Shown here: in pieces, positions 26,169-37,857 of the stretch
How positions within the stretch are numbered: the stretch's first letter is position 1
Layout: each line of letters begins with the position of its first letter
NCBI RefSeq assembly: GCF_900099925.1
Contig: NZ_FNDE01000009.1
Span: 1 to 64,000, forward strand
DNA: 64,000 bases
Origin: Aneurinibacillus thermoaerophilus
Lineage (GTDB): Bacteria; Bacillota; Bacilli; Aneurinibacillales; Aneurinibacillaceae
Reading direction: 5' to 3'
Translations under genes and position numbers: made by a program
Notes under the pieces: generated by a model
The model's input: the letters and a program-made list of their open reading frames with translations, nothing else
Told to the model about the DNA's origin: nothing
The model's database searches: none

Positions 26169-26279
26169 TTGTATCCATCCTTTCGGAGAAGATAAGCAAA
26201 GCATGAGTGACGAAACTTTATTCTTATCATAACCCGGTGCCGCATGCGCTATCCGTTGGAACATTTACCAGAAAACCGA

Positions 26280-28094
<1,815 letters not shown>

Positions 28095-28098
28095 GCAC

Positions 28099-28581
28099 CT
28101 AGTCGCGCGTGAGACGCACCCGATTCAAAATTTCTTCCTGCCGCCCGAACATTTCTTTTTCCTGCTCTTTTGTCTCGTGGTCATAGCCAAGCAAGTGCAA
28201 AAAGCCATGGACGGCAAGAAACCCCATTTCCCGTTCAAAAGAATGACCGTATTCTTCGGCTTGCTCCTTCGCTTTCGGTACAGAAATAATAATATCTCCA
28301 AGCATATTTGGCATCTCTTCCATGTCTTCGCCAAGGAAAATCTCCATCTCGTCTTCCCCTGTCTCGTTCATCGCAAACGAAAGTACGTCGGTCGGACGAT
28401 CAATACCCCGGTATTCCCGGTTCAGCTCGTGGATGCGTTCATTGCCAACAAACGTGACGGTTACTTCCCCATCCACTTCTTCCACACGGGCTGCCTCTGT
28501 AAGCGCCCGGCTCACAAGATCAAGCACATTTTCCGGTACTTTCGGAACATATTCCTGGATAAATTCGATCTCTATACTCAT
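28099..28581 (-). CDS. ybeY: Endoribonuclease YbeY (16S rRNA maturation)
   Basis: 160 residues. The metal site is [11 protein letters not shown] (HxxxHxxxxxH) near residue 122; the upstream [14 protein letters not shown] is also diagnostic. YbeY is needed for 16S 3' end processing and ribosome quality control, working with Era. Its start overlaps the yqfF stop by four bases. Confidence 0.97.
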   Translation of the reverse strand: MSIEIEFIQEYVPKVPENVLDLVSRALTEAARVEEVDGEVTVTFVGNERIHELNREYRGIDRPTDVLSFAMNETGEDEMEIFLGEDMEEMPNMLGDIIISVPKAKEQAEEYGHSFEREMGFLAVHGFLHLLGYDHETKEQEKEMFGRQEEILNRVRLTRD

Positions 28582-30710
28582 GCTTGGTTCACCGCCGCCT
28601 GTTTATCGTCCGGATACTCAATCCGGTTGTGGAAAAAGCCATGCAATGTCTCGCAAATCGTGCGCGTAATGATCTCCAGTTCTTGCATCGTCAAATCACA
28701 TTCGTTAAACTGCCCATCTTCCAAACGGTCTGCAATAATCCGGCGCACAAGCTGCTCGATCCGCTCTGGTGTCGGCCTGGAAAGCGAACGAACAGCTGCT
28801 TCAACACTATCGCAAATGCCGACAATCGCCGTCTCCCTTGTCTGTGCTTTCGGTCCCGGGTACCGGTATTCTGACTCAAGCACCGACGCGTCAGACATTT
28901 TCGCCGCTTTATGGTAGAAATACTTCAAAAGCGTCGTACCATGGTGTTGCTGTGCAAAATCAATAATTTGCTTCGGCAGTTTATGCTCCTCAAGCATGCG
29001 TACACCATCCTCCACATGTGCGATAATAATGCGCTTGCTAAGCGCCGGGGATAACGTATCATGCGGATTATCACGATTCATCTGATTTTCAATGAAGAAG
29101 TGCGGACGCTTCATTTTGCCGACATCGTGATAATACGCTCCGACACGTGCCAAAAGCCCATTTGCGCCCACCGCTTCGCATGCCGCTTCCGACAGGTTTG
29201 CCACCATCATACTATGATGATACGTTCCTGGCGTCTCCATTAACAGACGACGCAAAAGCGGTTGGTTTGGATTGGATAGCTCAAGCAAGCGCATCGGAGA
29301 TAAAATGCCAAACATCCCTTCAAAAAACGGCAGAAAGCCGATCGTCAACACAGCCGCCAGCACACCACTCAGGGCGCCAAATGCATATGCATTAACAAGT
29401 TCACGCCATGTCACCGTGGAAGAGACGAGCAGGTACAGCGCGGAAATAATCGCTATATTTACCATCGAAACGATAAATCCCGCCTGCAAAATCCGCGACC
29501 GCTTCGTCGCTTTGCCGAGCGAGTACGCCCCTGCCACTCCGCTTAAAAATCCGTAGAACAAATAGCGAAAATCCACAGGTAGTAAGCTCTCATAATTGAA
29601 CACGATGCCGGCTACAAACGCGAATAATAGGCTGCAAACGACCGCAAGCTGCGTATCCAGCAAAATTGCGATAAGCATGGAGCCGAGCGCAACCGGCACC
29701 CCGTAGCCCGGCGAGAAAAAATCGACCGTCTGGCCCGCACTTATAATTTTCATAACCAGAATGTTTAAGAAAATAATGAGTGAAAACATTAGAATGTGCG
29801 TATTGTTTTTATACACATTCCGGTGCGCTTGTGCCATATACATCGCAAGAAAAGCAACGAAAAACGTGACAAACAGCGCAAGCCCGAGAAGCGGACGTTT
29901 GCTTGCATTTTGCTCCAGTAACCCCGCCGCATCCAGCTTTCGGTACACTTCCTCAGAGATATACTGATCCTTTTCTACCAGCACTTCTCCCTTATAGATC
30001 ATGACTGGCTTTACGGAACGGCGAACGGATTCTTTAAGGGCGTTGGTCGCCTCCTCATCGATTGTCAGGTTCGGCACAATGCTCGCCATCGCGACCTCTC
30101 TCACTACTTTACGCACCTTGCTATCAAGATCCGCAAGTACGATCTGCTGATTTACTCGCTGCTGTACAAGTTCCGGGTTCGACGTAACTTTTTCATCGAC
30201 CCCTTTCTGCATAATTGAAATAACAACCTTGTTCGTTTCTTGGGCCGCTGCATGTAATGCCGGAACCGGCAGCGTCAGAAGCGCCTGCAACGTTTCTGCT
30301 GACAGGGCAAACGGAACGTTTTCTTTGAATTCTTTCAGTCGGGCTTCCGGTGTTAACTCCTGCTTCGCTTGCAATTCGCCCGCTTTTTTGAAAATATAAG
30401 TGACCAGTTTTACCTGATGGGTCGTAATGTTATCGTTGCGCGAGTAGACTGGTTGCACTTCGCTAGCCGCCTTGGTCCGCGCCTGCTCGGTCGCCTCAGT
30501 GTCTTCCACCGTCACCGGGGCGGTCAGCGTAACATCGCTTACCGTATTTACACGCAAATCAAACGTTTTGGGCAGTACATCCCCCATAAGGGGGAAATAA
30601 ACCATTAACCCGAGAAGAACAAACAGCAACCGGCGAATGGTCGCACTTGTCTTCCACGATTCGGGAACAAAAAGATGCAGCCGCCTTAGTCTCCATTTCA
30701 TATCATACAA
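28578..30710 (-). CDS. yqfF: 7TMR-HD c-di-AMP phosphodiesterase (YqfF/PgpH)
   Basis: 710 residues. An N-terminal membrane helix is followed by the extracellular 7TMR-HDED domain (about 50-285), seven membrane helices (about 290-470) and a cytosolic HD domain. HD residues: [27 protein letters not shown], and [12 protein letters not shown] near 490-560. PgpH hydrolyses c-di-AMP to pApA and helps set osmolyte and cell-wall balance. It is between phoH and ybeY. Confidence 0.96.
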   Translation of the reverse strand: MYDMKWRLRRLHLFVPESWKTSATIRRLLFVLLGLMVYFPLMGDVLPKTFDLRVNTVSDVTLTAPVTVEDTEATEQARTKAASEVQPVYSRNDNITTHQVKLVTYIFKKAGELQAKQELTPEARLKEFKENVPFALSAETLQALLTLPVPALHAAAQETNKVVISIMQKGVDEKVTSNPELVQQRVNQQIVLADLDSKVRKVVREVAMASIVPNLTIDEEATNALKESVRRSVKPVMIYKGEVLVEKDQYISEEVYRKLDAAGLLEQNASKRPLLGLALFVTFFVAFLAMYMAQAHRNVYKNNTHILMFSLIIFLNILVMKIISAGQTVDFFSPGYGVPVALGSMLIAILLDTQLAVVCSLLFAFVAGIVFNYESLLPVDFRYLFYGFLSGVAGAYSLGKATKRSRILQAGFIVSMVNIAIISALYLLVSSTVTWRELVNAYAFGALSGVLAAVLTIGFLPFFEGMFGILSPMRLLELSNPNQPLLRRLLMETPGTYHHSMMVANLSEAACEAVGANGLLARVGAYYHDVGKMKRPHFFIENQMNRDNPHDTLSPALSKRIIIAHVEDGVRMLEEHKLPKQIIDFAQQHHGTTLLKYFYHKAAKMSDASVLESEYRYPGPKAQTRETAIVGICDSVEAAVRSLSRPTPERIEQLVRRIIADRLEDGQFNECDLTMQELEIITRTICETLHGFFHNRIEYPDDKQAAVNQA

Positions 30711-30716
30711 CCCCTT

Positions 30717-31688
30717 TTAGCGAGATTCCTCGTCCTCCTGTTCATAGGCGGTAATAATCTTCTGCACCAGCGGGTGACGAACCACGTCCATTCCGGTTAA
30801 ACGCACAAAGGAAATCCCGTCGATTCCTTCAATCTTTCGACACGCGTCCTGCAAGCCAGATTTCTTTCCGCGCGGCAAGTCCACCTGAGTCACATCTCCA
30901 GTAATGACCATTTTCGAGCCAAAACCAAGGCGCGTCAAAAACATTTTCATTTGTTCGGGTGTTGTGTTCTGTGCTTCATCGAGAATGATAAACGAATCGT
31001 CAAGCGTGCGGCCCCGCATATATGCCAGCGGCGCGACTTCAATAATGCCCCGTTCCATATACTTCATCATATTTTCTGTGCCCAGCAAATCCTGGAGCGC
31101 ATCATACAGCGGCCGCAAATATGGATCCACTTTCTCCTGTAAATCTCCTGGCAAAAATCCGAGATTTTCTCCCGCCTCCACAGCCGGGCGGGTCAACACA
31201 ATCCGCTTTACTCTGTTGGCCTTGAGCGCATTCACAGCCATCACGACCGCAAGGTACGTTTTACCCGTACCGGCTGGGCCAATGCCAAACACGATATCAT
31301 TTTTCTTGATCGCGGTAATGTAGTGGCGCTGTCCAATCGTTTTGACGCGGATTTGCTTTCCCTTTACCGACGTAGCGATCGGTTGATCATATAGCTCCAT
31401 TAATTCTTCAAGCGCGTCTTCCTTAGACAGTTGAATCGCATACAACACATCCTGCAAGGATAGCTTTACACCACGGCGCAATAGGGATGACAGCACTTTA
31501 AGCAGACGCACATTACGATCCACTTCCTGCGGCAAGCCGGAGATGGTAATTTCCTCACTTCGAGCGAAAATGTGCGCAGGCGTGGCATTTTCGATTTCTT
31601 TCAAGTACGAATCGTGCGGGCCGAATAGTAAGCTGGCTTCTTCCGCACTCTCAAGACGTATCGTTTTGCTTGTCTCTTCTACGTGCAA
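30717..31688 (-). CDS. phoH: PhoH family ATPase
   Basis: 323 residues. An N-terminal KH-like region is followed by the PhoH ATPase: Walker A GPAGTGKTYLAV near residue 140, Walker B FIILDEAQNTTPEQMKMFLTR near 230, and GDVTQVDLPRG. PhoH proteins are predicted RNA helicase or nuclease partners and co-occur with ybeY, as here. The start appears to be TTG at 31688 with GAGG upstream, directly after the yqfD stop. Confidence 0.94.
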   Translation of the reverse strand: MHVEETSKTIRLESAEEASLLFGPHDSYLKEIENATPAHIFARSEEITISGLPQEVDRNVRLLKVLSSLLRRGVKLSLQDVLYAIQLSKEDALEELMELYDQPIATSVKGKQIRVKTIGQRHYITAIKKNDIVFGIGPAGTGKTYLAVVMAVNALKANRVKRIVLTRPAVEAGENLGFLPGDLQEKVDPYLRPLYDALQDLLGTENMMKYMERGIIEVAPLAYMRGRTLDDSFIILDEAQNTTPEQMKMFLTRLGFGSKMVITGDVTQVDLPRGKKSGLQDACRKIEGIDGISFVRLTGMDVVRHPLVQKIITAYEQEDEESR

Positions 31689-31694
31689 AAGACC

Positions 31695-32879
31695 TCATTC
31701 TCCTTCGTAAGTAATAGGCTGTTCAGCTGCGATATCTTCAACTACGACAAAATAAATCTTCATATAAACTTTACCATTGTCTTGCTTCTCGTGCAAAACT
31801 TTTTCCGTCTTGACATACCCTCCTTTTTTTAGACGTTTTTCTAAATTCTCGCGTGCATATTTTTTTCCGATTTCTATTGCTTCCTTTTCTGTCAGGCTCA
31901 CTTCAATCATTTGGCGTTGCCGAATGATCTCTTTTTTTACACCGAGCGGCAAGGCCGCTTTTCCGATTGTAAGCCAGCTTGTATCTTCCGTTTTGGTGGA
32001 TTGGGCATACGGCTCGGCAGTGAACCCCTGGATTTTGACGGCATGTTTTCCAAACATAAGATAGCGGTTCGTATAGCTTTCCCCGGTTAATACGAGGCGC
32101 TTTTGTTTCAGAGGAACCATAACGGTCGATTCATACCACGTCTCCCCTTCCACCCGACCTGTCGCCGGTACGAGCACCGTTTGTTCCCCGTCACCCAACA
32201 CGCCGGAGATAAGAATGTCTCCCGGCTTCACCAAATCATTCGGCCGCACCATCTGGCGCCCTTTTTCAGCGAAAATAGAATGCACAATCGCTTTCTTTGT
32301 AGCGATAATATGACGCGGCCCGAAATTTTCCTTCTTTTCGGGCAATACTTTTTCGACAACGCGGATAAGCGCTGTCGTGCCTTTCATTTCAAAACCGATC
32401 CAAGAAGCTTGCGGAATTTTCTTCATTAGTTCTCGCTGCATTTGCTCGGCGGAAGGCAGACGAAAAATTAGCGCGCCGCGTTTAATCCCAAACTGTTCGG
32501 CCACCTGCTTTATCTGCTGAGAAGAAATTTTTTCATTGCCAATCACTTGCACACTCCATACTACGTTAGACAGGAAGTAAATTCCTATAAAGAAAATAAG
32601 CACGCCCGCGACGAACATAGAGCGCGTCCACATTTTGTGCAACAAAAAAGGAAAACCGACGCGTCGGACAATATAAATCCGGCATCCGGTTTCTTTTAAA
32701 AACGGCCTGAGCTGATAGAAACTTTCGAGAGGAATGCTCAAATAAGCTTCCTCTGCACTCCGGCGGATATCCCAAACATAGATGCCTTGTCCGACAATGC
32801 GGTTCAAAAAACGCTCAAGGCGTTTGCCGCGCACTTTAAGAACAAGGTATCCTTTAAGCCAGCTTCCCCCTTGATTCAT
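31695..32879 (-). CDS. yqfD: Sporulation protein YqfD
   Basis: 394 residues. A soluble N-terminal domain of about 90 residues is followed by one membrane helix ([21 protein letters not shown]), then an extracytoplasmic region resembling the POTRA-like part ([29 protein letters not shown]). In B. subtilis yqfC-yqfD are sigma-E dependent and needed for normal spore formation. It follows yqfC by 17 bases. Confidence 0.92.
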   Translation of the reverse strand: MNQGGSWLKGYLVLKVRGKRLERFLNRIVGQGIYVWDIRRSAEEAYLSIPLESFYQLRPFLKETGCRIYIVRRVGFPFLLHKMWTRSMFVAGVLIFFIGIYFLSNVVWSVQVIGNEKISSQQIKQVAEQFGIKRGALIFRLPSAEQMQRELMKKIPQASWIGFEMKGTTALIRVVEKVLPEKKENFGPRHIIATKKAIVHSIFAEKGRQMVRPNDLVKPGDILISGVLGDGEQTVLVPATGRVEGETWYESTVMVPLKQKRLVLTGESYTNRYLMFGKHAVKIQGFTAEPYAQSTKTEDTSWLTIGKAALPLGVKKEIIRQRQMIEVSLTEKEAIEIGKKYARENLEKRLKKGGYVKTEKVLHEKQDNGKVYMKIYFVVVEDIAAEQPITYEGE

Positions 32880-32896
32880 ACCCGTCTCCCCTTTCC

Positions 32897-33178
32897 CTAT
32901 TCATCAAGAAACACGACTTGGTGAATGGTTCCTTCTACAAGCACTTCCTCCTGCAATATCATGCGAATGATCAAGTTCTTCCCCCGGATTAAGAGCTGTC
33001 CTTTCGTTAAAAGCAAGCGGAGTTCCTGATTGCTGAACCAAAGGACTCCGCGATGGTTTTCAATATACATCTGCAGTTGGCCAATCATGGTAATGCGCGG
33101 CATTTCCATCGTTAAGTCCTGCGGCACATCCAGCACACCGGTAGCAATCCGCCGCCATTTTTCGCTCCATTTTTTCAC
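32897..33178 (-). CDS. yqfC: Sporulation protein YqfC
   Basis: From the GTG at 33178 the protein has 93 residues, the same as the usual length, with AAAAGGGGGG upstream. An ATG at 33202 would add eight residues without a good site. Features: [20 protein letters not shown] and a repeated-strand body ending [13 protein letters not shown]. YqfC is a YabP-family protein expressed in the mother cell. It leads the yqfC-yqfD-phoH run. Confidence 0.9.
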   Translation of the reverse strand: MKKWSEKWRRIATGVLDVPQDLTMEMPRITMIGQLQMYIENHRGVLWFSNQELRLLLTKGQLLIRGKNLIIRMILQEEVLVEGTIHQVVFLDE

Positions 33179-33284
33179 CCGAAAGGCCCCCCTTTTCCGC
33201 ATCCGGACCTAAAAGAAAGATGCATAGTCTCTACCTTCACGATATGCGTAAAAGACAAAGAATATGAAGACGGAAAACGCAAAA

Positions 33285-33311
33285 ACCCCGCATGCGTAAT
33301 GCATGCGGGGT
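33285..33311 (-). terminator. Terminator of rpsU-yqeY
   Basis: Perfect 11-base stem ACCCCGCATGC/GCATGCGGGGT with a 5-base loop, followed on the reverse strand by TTTTTGCG. It lies 19 bases after the yqeY stop. Confidence 0.88.
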
Positions 33312-33329
33312 CATGATCCATCGCTACAT

Positions 33330-33773
33330 TTAAGATAAAGATTCCTGAACAATTTTATTGACCAAGCTTCCGTCGGCGCGCCCTTTCACTTTTGGCATAA
33401 GTGCGCCCATAACTTTACCCATGTCTTTCTTCGAAGAAGCACCGGTTTGCTCAATCGCTTCCTTAACGAGCGTACGAATTTCATCTTCGCTTAATTGTTC
33501 AGGCATATATTCCATCAATATTTTAATTTCATCACGCGCGGATGTTGCAAGGTCGTCACGACCAGCTTTTTCGAATTCTTGGAGGGAATCGCGTCTTTGC
33601 TTCAGCTCACGAGTCAAGACAGTAAGCACTTCATCGTCAGACAGTTCTTTGCCCTGATTAATCTCCTCGTTTTTAATCGCGGATTTCACCAGGCGGATGA
33701 CGGAAAGTTTGAGCTTGTCTTTATCTTTCATCGCTTGCTTCATGTCATTTGTCAGACGATCGATGAGTCTCAT
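33330..33773 (-). CDS. yqeY: GatB/YqeY domain protein
   Basis: 147 residues. The helical YqeY fold is marked by DKLKLSVIRLVKSAIKNEEI, RDSLQEFEKAGRDDLA, YMPEQLSEDEI and the C-terminal GKVMGALMPKVKGRADGSLV. It resembles the tRNA-binding tail domain of GatB; activity alone is unknown. It lies 12 bases after rpsU, the standard arrangement. Confidence 0.95.
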   Translation of the reverse strand: MRLIDRLTNDMKQAMKDKDKLKLSVIRLVKSAIKNEEINQGKELSDDEVLTVLTRELKQRRDSLQEFEKAGRDDLATSARDEIKILMEYMPEQLSEDEIRTLVKEAIEQTGASSKKDMGKVMGALMPKVKGRADGSLVNKIVQESLS

Positions 33774-33785
33774 TAATTATTCCTC

Positions 33786-33959
33786 CTAAAACTTGCGCTT
33801 ACGAGCCGCCTCGGACTTCTTCTTGCGTTTGATGCTCGGCTTCTCATAGTGTCTACGCTTTTTCAGTTCCGCAAGAACGCCGTCCTTGGAGCAGTCACGC
33901 TTGAATCGACGCAGCGCTTGGTCTAACGACTCATTTTTACGTACACGAACTTCTGCCAT
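33786..33959 (-). CDS. rpsU: Ribosomal protein bS21
   Basis: 57 residues, [20 protein letters not shown] followed by [20 protein letters not shown] and a very basic tail rich in Lys and Arg. It belongs to the 30S platform near the anti-Shine-Dalgarno. The length and sequence match Firmicutes S21. GGAGGG lies upstream of the ATG. It leads a two-gene operon with yqeY. Confidence 0.97.
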   Translation of the reverse strand: MAEVRVRKNESLDQALRRFKRDCSKDGVLAELKKRRHYEKPSIKRKKKSEAARKRKF

Positions 33960-34186
33960 TTATTTCCCCTCCCTCCGCCTTAACCATCAGTGACGACCCA
34001 ATGAAAGAAAAGGTTCTCCAAAAGCCGTCAAAAAATATTATATTACACAGGCATAAGCTGGTCAACCTTGAGCCTCCTTTTTTATCTTTTCCTCAGACAG
34101 GTTATTCAAAACCTATTCTTTGCCCACAATCGCGCTATAATGAATAATGATGGGAAAGAAAAAGACGAACCGGGAGGACATCATTT

Positions 34187-35572
34187 ATGTTTACCGTAAA
34201 AGAGATTATGGAGATTACCGCGGGGGAACTGCTTGCGGGAGATCAGAATACTGTTATTACATCCGTTCACTTCGATTCCCGCCAAATAAAAGAAGGCGCC
34301 CTATTTGTGGCGCTGACCAGCGGGGCAAGAGACGGTCATGACTTTCTTGTGAACGCCGCAGCAGGCGGAGCCGTCGCCGCTTTCGTGTCAGACCGCGCGA
34401 AAGCGCTGAGCGCCGGATTGCCCAGTACGTTTGCGCTCATCTGCGTAAAAGACACGGAAAAAGCATTCCAGCAAATCGCCCGCATATACCGTAACCGTCT
34501 GACCATACCGATCGCCGCAATTACGGGAAGTAACGGCAAAACCACCACCAAGGATATTCTGGCCCACCTATTGTCAGGGCAAAAGAAAGTATATAAAACA
34601 TACAAAAACTTCAACAACCATCTTGGTGTTCCGCTCTCGCTCCTGCAAATTACGCCCGACACCGAAGCGGCGGTGCTGGAATTGGGAATGAATCACGCGG
34701 GGGAAATTGATTTTCTCGCCGGAATAGTGCGTCCAACGTATAGCGTAATTACAAACGTAAACGATGCGCACATGGAATTCTTCGAATCCAAGGAAATGAT
34801 CGCCCAGGCAAAAGGGGAAATTCTCGGCCATACCGACCCGGACGGATTCGCTTGTTTAAATCAGGATAATGAACTGGTAGCCAACCTCGCGCATCTGAAC
34901 CCGGGCAAAACATATTTTTACCATGTACAGCGCGCAGGTGAAAAATCCTGTACAGCTGACATTACCGCTTCGAACCTTTCATTCGACGAAAACGGCAGCC
35001 GCTTTGTGGTAACGATGAACGGAGGTGAACCATTTGAATGCTTCATGCCGCTGTTCGGTGAACACAACATTTCCAACGCGCTCCCCGCGATCTTTATCGC
35101 AATGCATCTTGGCATCTCCCGCGACGAAATCATCAAACAGCTTGCGACGCTTACGATTTCCGCAATGCGCTTTGAACGCTTGGAAGGAGCGAACGGACTG
35201 CTGGTAATTAATGACGCATATAATGCTAGCCCGTCTTCCATGGTCGCTTCTGTCGAAACGTTCCTTTCCATCTATCCGGATCGGAAAAAAGTGCTGATAC
35301 TCGGCGATATGTTCGAATTGGGAGCGCAAAGCGAAGCGTATCACCACGAAGTCGGTAAGAAGCTAAAAGAACTGGACAAAGAATTTGAGCTTGTCGCCAT
35401 CGGCAAAGATGCGAAGCACCTAGCGAAAGGCTACGGACCAGAAGCGAGATATTTCGTGGACAAGGACGAAGCCGCCGCTTATCTGGAGCGATTCAAAAGC
35501 AACAATTATGCCGTGTTGCTGAAAGCATCGCGTGGAATGCAGCTGGAAACATTGCTGGATATATTGTGCTAA
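34187..35572 (+). CDS. murF: UDP-MurNAc-tripeptide--D-alanyl-D-alanine ligase
   Basis: 461 residues. Mur ligase motifs: N-terminal domain with DSRQIKEGALFVAL, P-loop ITGSNGKTTTKDIL near residue 112, LGMNHAGEIDFLA, the NHLGVPLSLL region, HNISNALPAIFIA, and DAYNASPSSM with LGDMFELG. It adds D-Ala-D-Ala to the peptidoglycan precursor. GGGAGG lies eight bases upstream of the ATG. It converges with ddl, which makes the D-Ala-D-Ala it uses. Confidence 0.96.
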   Translation: MFTVKEIMEITAGELLAGDQNTVITSVHFDSRQIKEGALFVALTSGARDGHDFLVNAAAGGAVAAFVSDRAKALSAGLPSTFALICVKDTEKAFQQIARIYRNRLTIPIAAITGSNGKTTTKDILAHLLSGQKKVYKTYKNFNNHLGVPLSLLQITPDTEAAVLELGMNHAGEIDFLAGIVRPTYSVITNVNDAHMEFFESKEMIAQAKGEILGHTDPDGFACLNQDNELVANLAHLNPGKTYFYHVQRAGEKSCTADITASNLSFDENGSRFVVTMNGGEPFECFMPLFGEHNISNALPAIFIAMHLGISRDEIIKQLATLTISAMRFERLEGANGLLVINDAYNASPSSMVASVETFLSIYPDRKKVLILGDMFELGAQSEAYHHEVGKKLKELDKEFELVAIGKDAKHLAKGYGPEARYFVDKDEAAAYLERFKSNNYAVLLKASRGMQLETLLDILC

Positions 35573-35580
35573 ATAAAAAA

Positions 35581-35625
35581 GCGAAGCCGGGCCTGCGGGA
35601 TGATCCCGCAGGCCCGGCTTTTTTG
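35581..35625. terminator. Bidirectional terminator between murF and ddl
   Basis: A long stem GCCGGGCCTGCGGGA / TCCCGCAGGCCCGGC with a short loop, preceded by AAAAAAG and followed by TTTTTTG. It is perfect for both convergent genes. Confidence 0.93.
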
Positions 35626-35631
35626 CTAGTA

Positions 35632-36708
35632 TCAATCATTAAATTGTTCCGCGACAAGCTCATTCGCTTTCTTTTCTTCATAACGCTCAATGCCAAATTG
35701 AATCAAGCGATCGATAAGCGCCGGATACGACACACCAGCCTCTTTCCAAAGCATCGGATACATGCTAAACGCCGTAAATCCAGGTACTGTATTGATTTCG
35801 TTAATATAAACCACATCGTTCGCTTCATCCCAGAAAAAATCCACGCGGGACAGGCCACTGCAATCAAGCGCTTTGAACGCTTTAACCGCCATCTCTTTCA
35901 TTCGCTCCACTACACTTTCCGGCACATTGGCCGGAATGTCAAGACGTGTGCCGTTGCTTTTATATTTCGCTTCATAGTCATAAAACTCATTGCTTGATGT
36001 GATTTCTCCGACAACCGATGTCGCGGGCTCGTCATTCCCTAACACGCCAATTTCCAGCTCACGGCCCGAAATAAATGCCTCCACAATAATTTTCCGGTCA
36101 AAGCGCGCCGCAAAGCGAAGCGCTTCTTCTAATCCGGCGCGATCCTTCGCTTTGCTAATGCCAACGCTTGAGCCCATATTCGCCGGCTTAACAAAGCATG
36201 GCAGACCTAGCTCCGCTTCGATTTTATCGCAAATTGCCGCCATATTCCGTTCAAGCTCGCTACGCAAATAGCTCTGATATTTGCACTGCCGCAGCCCTGC
36301 GCTTGCAAACACTTCTTTCATTACCACTTTATCCATGCCGACCGCGGAACTGAGCACACCACAACCAACATAAGGTACACCGATGATTTCTAAAAATCCC
36401 TGCAACGTACCGTCTTCACCGTTCGGCCCGTGGATAACTGGAAAAATCACATCCACCATATTTTTAAGAGCAAAAACATCCGGCGCCTGATGAGAATCAA
36501 GAGAAAAACGAAGCTCATCCACATGCGCTAGTTCCTTTTCGATCCACGGTCCTTGAACCCATTGGCCAGTTACATTAACATAAATCGGCAACACATCATA
36601 ATGCGTTTTATCTACCGCATTAATAACAGACAGAGCCGTGTGAATTGACACCTCATGCTCGCTTGATTTTCCCCCGTAAATCACGCCTAGTTTTCGTTTG
36701 TTTGACAC
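35632..36708 (-). CDS. ddl: D-alanine--D-alanine ligase
   Basis: 358 residues. ATP-grasp enzyme: GVIYGGKSSEHEVSIHTA at the N-terminus, VIHGPNGEDGTLQG near residue 93, GLPCFVKPANMGSSVGISK near 170, and DFFWDEANDVVYINEINTVPG near 290. The VKPANMGSSVG and EINTVPGFT motifs fix the family. It makes D-Ala-D-Ala for MurF. A promoter-like TTGCAC-17-TAGGAT lies 87 bases upstream. Confidence 0.96.
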   Translation of the reverse strand: MSNKRKLGVIYGGKSSEHEVSIHTALSVINAVDKTHYDVLPIYVNVTGQWVQGPWIEKELAHVDELRFSLDSHQAPDVFALKNMVDVIFPVIHGPNGEDGTLQGFLEIIGVPYVGCGVLSSAVGMDKVVMKEVFASAGLRQCKYQSYLRSELERNMAAICDKIEAELGLPCFVKPANMGSSVGISKAKDRAGLEEALRFAARFDRKIIVEAFISGRELEIGVLGNDEPATSVVGEITSSNEFYDYEAKYKSNGTRLDIPANVPESVVERMKEMAVKAFKALDCSGLSRVDFFWDEANDVVYINEINTVPGFTAFSMYPMLWKEAGVSYPALIDRLIQFGIERYEEKKANELVAEQFND

Positions 36709-36794
36709 CCGTAACGTCCTCCTTCATTACTCTATCGCACAGCCTATTTCCCGTGCTGAAAAAGCAGGCCATTGCCTACGTTTTTCGCTTCTTC

Positions 36795-36823
36795 ATCCTA
36801 TGTACAAATAAAATTTCGTGCAA
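36795..36823 (-). promoter_or_regulatory. Possible promoter of ddl
   Basis: TTGCAC (36818-36823) and TAGGAT (36795-36800), 17 bases apart, on the reverse strand 87 bases upstream of ddl. The 260-base gap between ddl and the response regulator shows no gene. Confidence 0.4.
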
Positions 36824-36968
36824 CGTATTTATCATATCAGTTTTTCGAGAGCATGAGGGCATTAATATTTTCGCAATTTACGAAGGCTTAACAAACATGA
36901 AATCAATCCGCCGCTCTTGTTGAAGCAACCGATTCGCCAAATGGCAGAATTGTAATGTTGTGAACTTG

Positions 36969-37853
36969 TTATGTATGTTCTTTTGTTTCAATGTATAACG
37001 TGAAAATAAATTTTTTTACATTCAATCGTACGCGAGATCCGTCTTCATTTTGTTCAATCTCCCGCATTTTTTGTCTGACATCAGCAAAATCAAAATATTT
37101 GGAGGCATACATTTCAAACTTTGGATTGCTGTAATCCTCTAAGCCAAGCGAAGCGATATTTTGCAGGGCCCGCGCCACCGTGCGACGGATTCGCTGCTCC
37201 ATCGCTCTTACCTCCCGCTGTACGTCAGCAGCATTTCTGTATGTTGCATACTCGGTAAAGATTTCTTTCAAAGACGGCAATTCACGCACCTGCTCATTTT
37301 TATACCGCTTAAGCAGATATTCGATAAGATGAATCAAATCCTGACTCCCCGATTCGCCGAGAATACCAAAATCCGCCAGAACACTGCGAATAAAAGGCGT
37401 GGCCCGATCTTCCGGCGGCTCTTTCGGCAGCTTATCGAAAAGGGAAAGCGTATGACGAATTCCTTCAAGGGAGCGTTCTAACCGAATATGTTCCATGACT
37501 TTCTTAATAACTGAAATTACTTCAATCCGATTAATCGGCTTATGGATGAAGTATTCCGCACCTTTGCTGTATGCCTCCGCTACCATATCTTTGTGCTCCA
37601 CCTGCGAAATCATAATAAATTTACCTTCATACCCCATCTCCTGCAGACGGGAAATGGTTTCAATGCCATCCTGTTTCGGCATCAACAAATCGATCAGCAC
37701 GATATCGCAATTCTTTAAAATAATACTCGCTTCCGCACCGAGACCGTCTTCCGCTTCTCCCACCACATCGCCCAGATCTTCGTATTCAATTGCGTTATGA
37801 AGCATTTTACGGGAAGATGGATCATCATCAATAATGAAAAAACGAAATCTCAC
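36969..37853 (-). CDS. glnL: Response regulator, GlnL (YcbB)-like
   Basis: 294 residues from the GTG at 37853 (GGGGGTGAG upstream). The receiver domain has IIDDDPSS, phosphorylation Asp in VLIDLLMPKQDG, and the Lys in IHKPINRIE. The C-terminal half is the YcbB-type DNA-binding domain (RRTVARALQNIASLGLEDYS and YFDFADVRQKM). In B. subtilis GlnL responds to glutamine with kinase GlnK and activates glsA-glnT. Those targets are not nearby here. It starts five bases after its kinase. Confidence 0.85.
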   Translation of the reverse strand: MRFRFFIIDDDPSSRKMLHNAIEYEDLGDVVGEAEDGLGAEASIILKNCDIVLIDLLMPKQDGIETISRLQEMGYEGKFIMISQVEHKDMVAEAYSKGAEYFIHKPINRIEVISVIKKVMEHIRLERSLEGIRHTLSLFDKLPKEPPEDRATPFIRSVLADFGILGESGSQDLIHLIEYLLKRYKNEQVRELPSLKEIFTEYATYRNAADVQREVRAMEQRIRRTVARALQNIASLGLEDYSNPKFEMYASKYFDFADVRQKMREIEQNEDGSRVRLNVKKFIFTLYIETKEHT

Positions 37854-37857
37854 ACGC

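Noticed and set aside
33178-33240. Sigma-E promoter for yqfC (GCATATC and a TATGCAT box 14 bases apart)
   Set aside because: The -10 matches the consensus at only about half of its positions; expected from the family but not shown by sequence.
34136-34141. TATAAT as a murF promoter
   Set aside because: The -10 is perfect but no acceptable -35 hexamer lies 16-18 bases upstream, and no TG extension is present.
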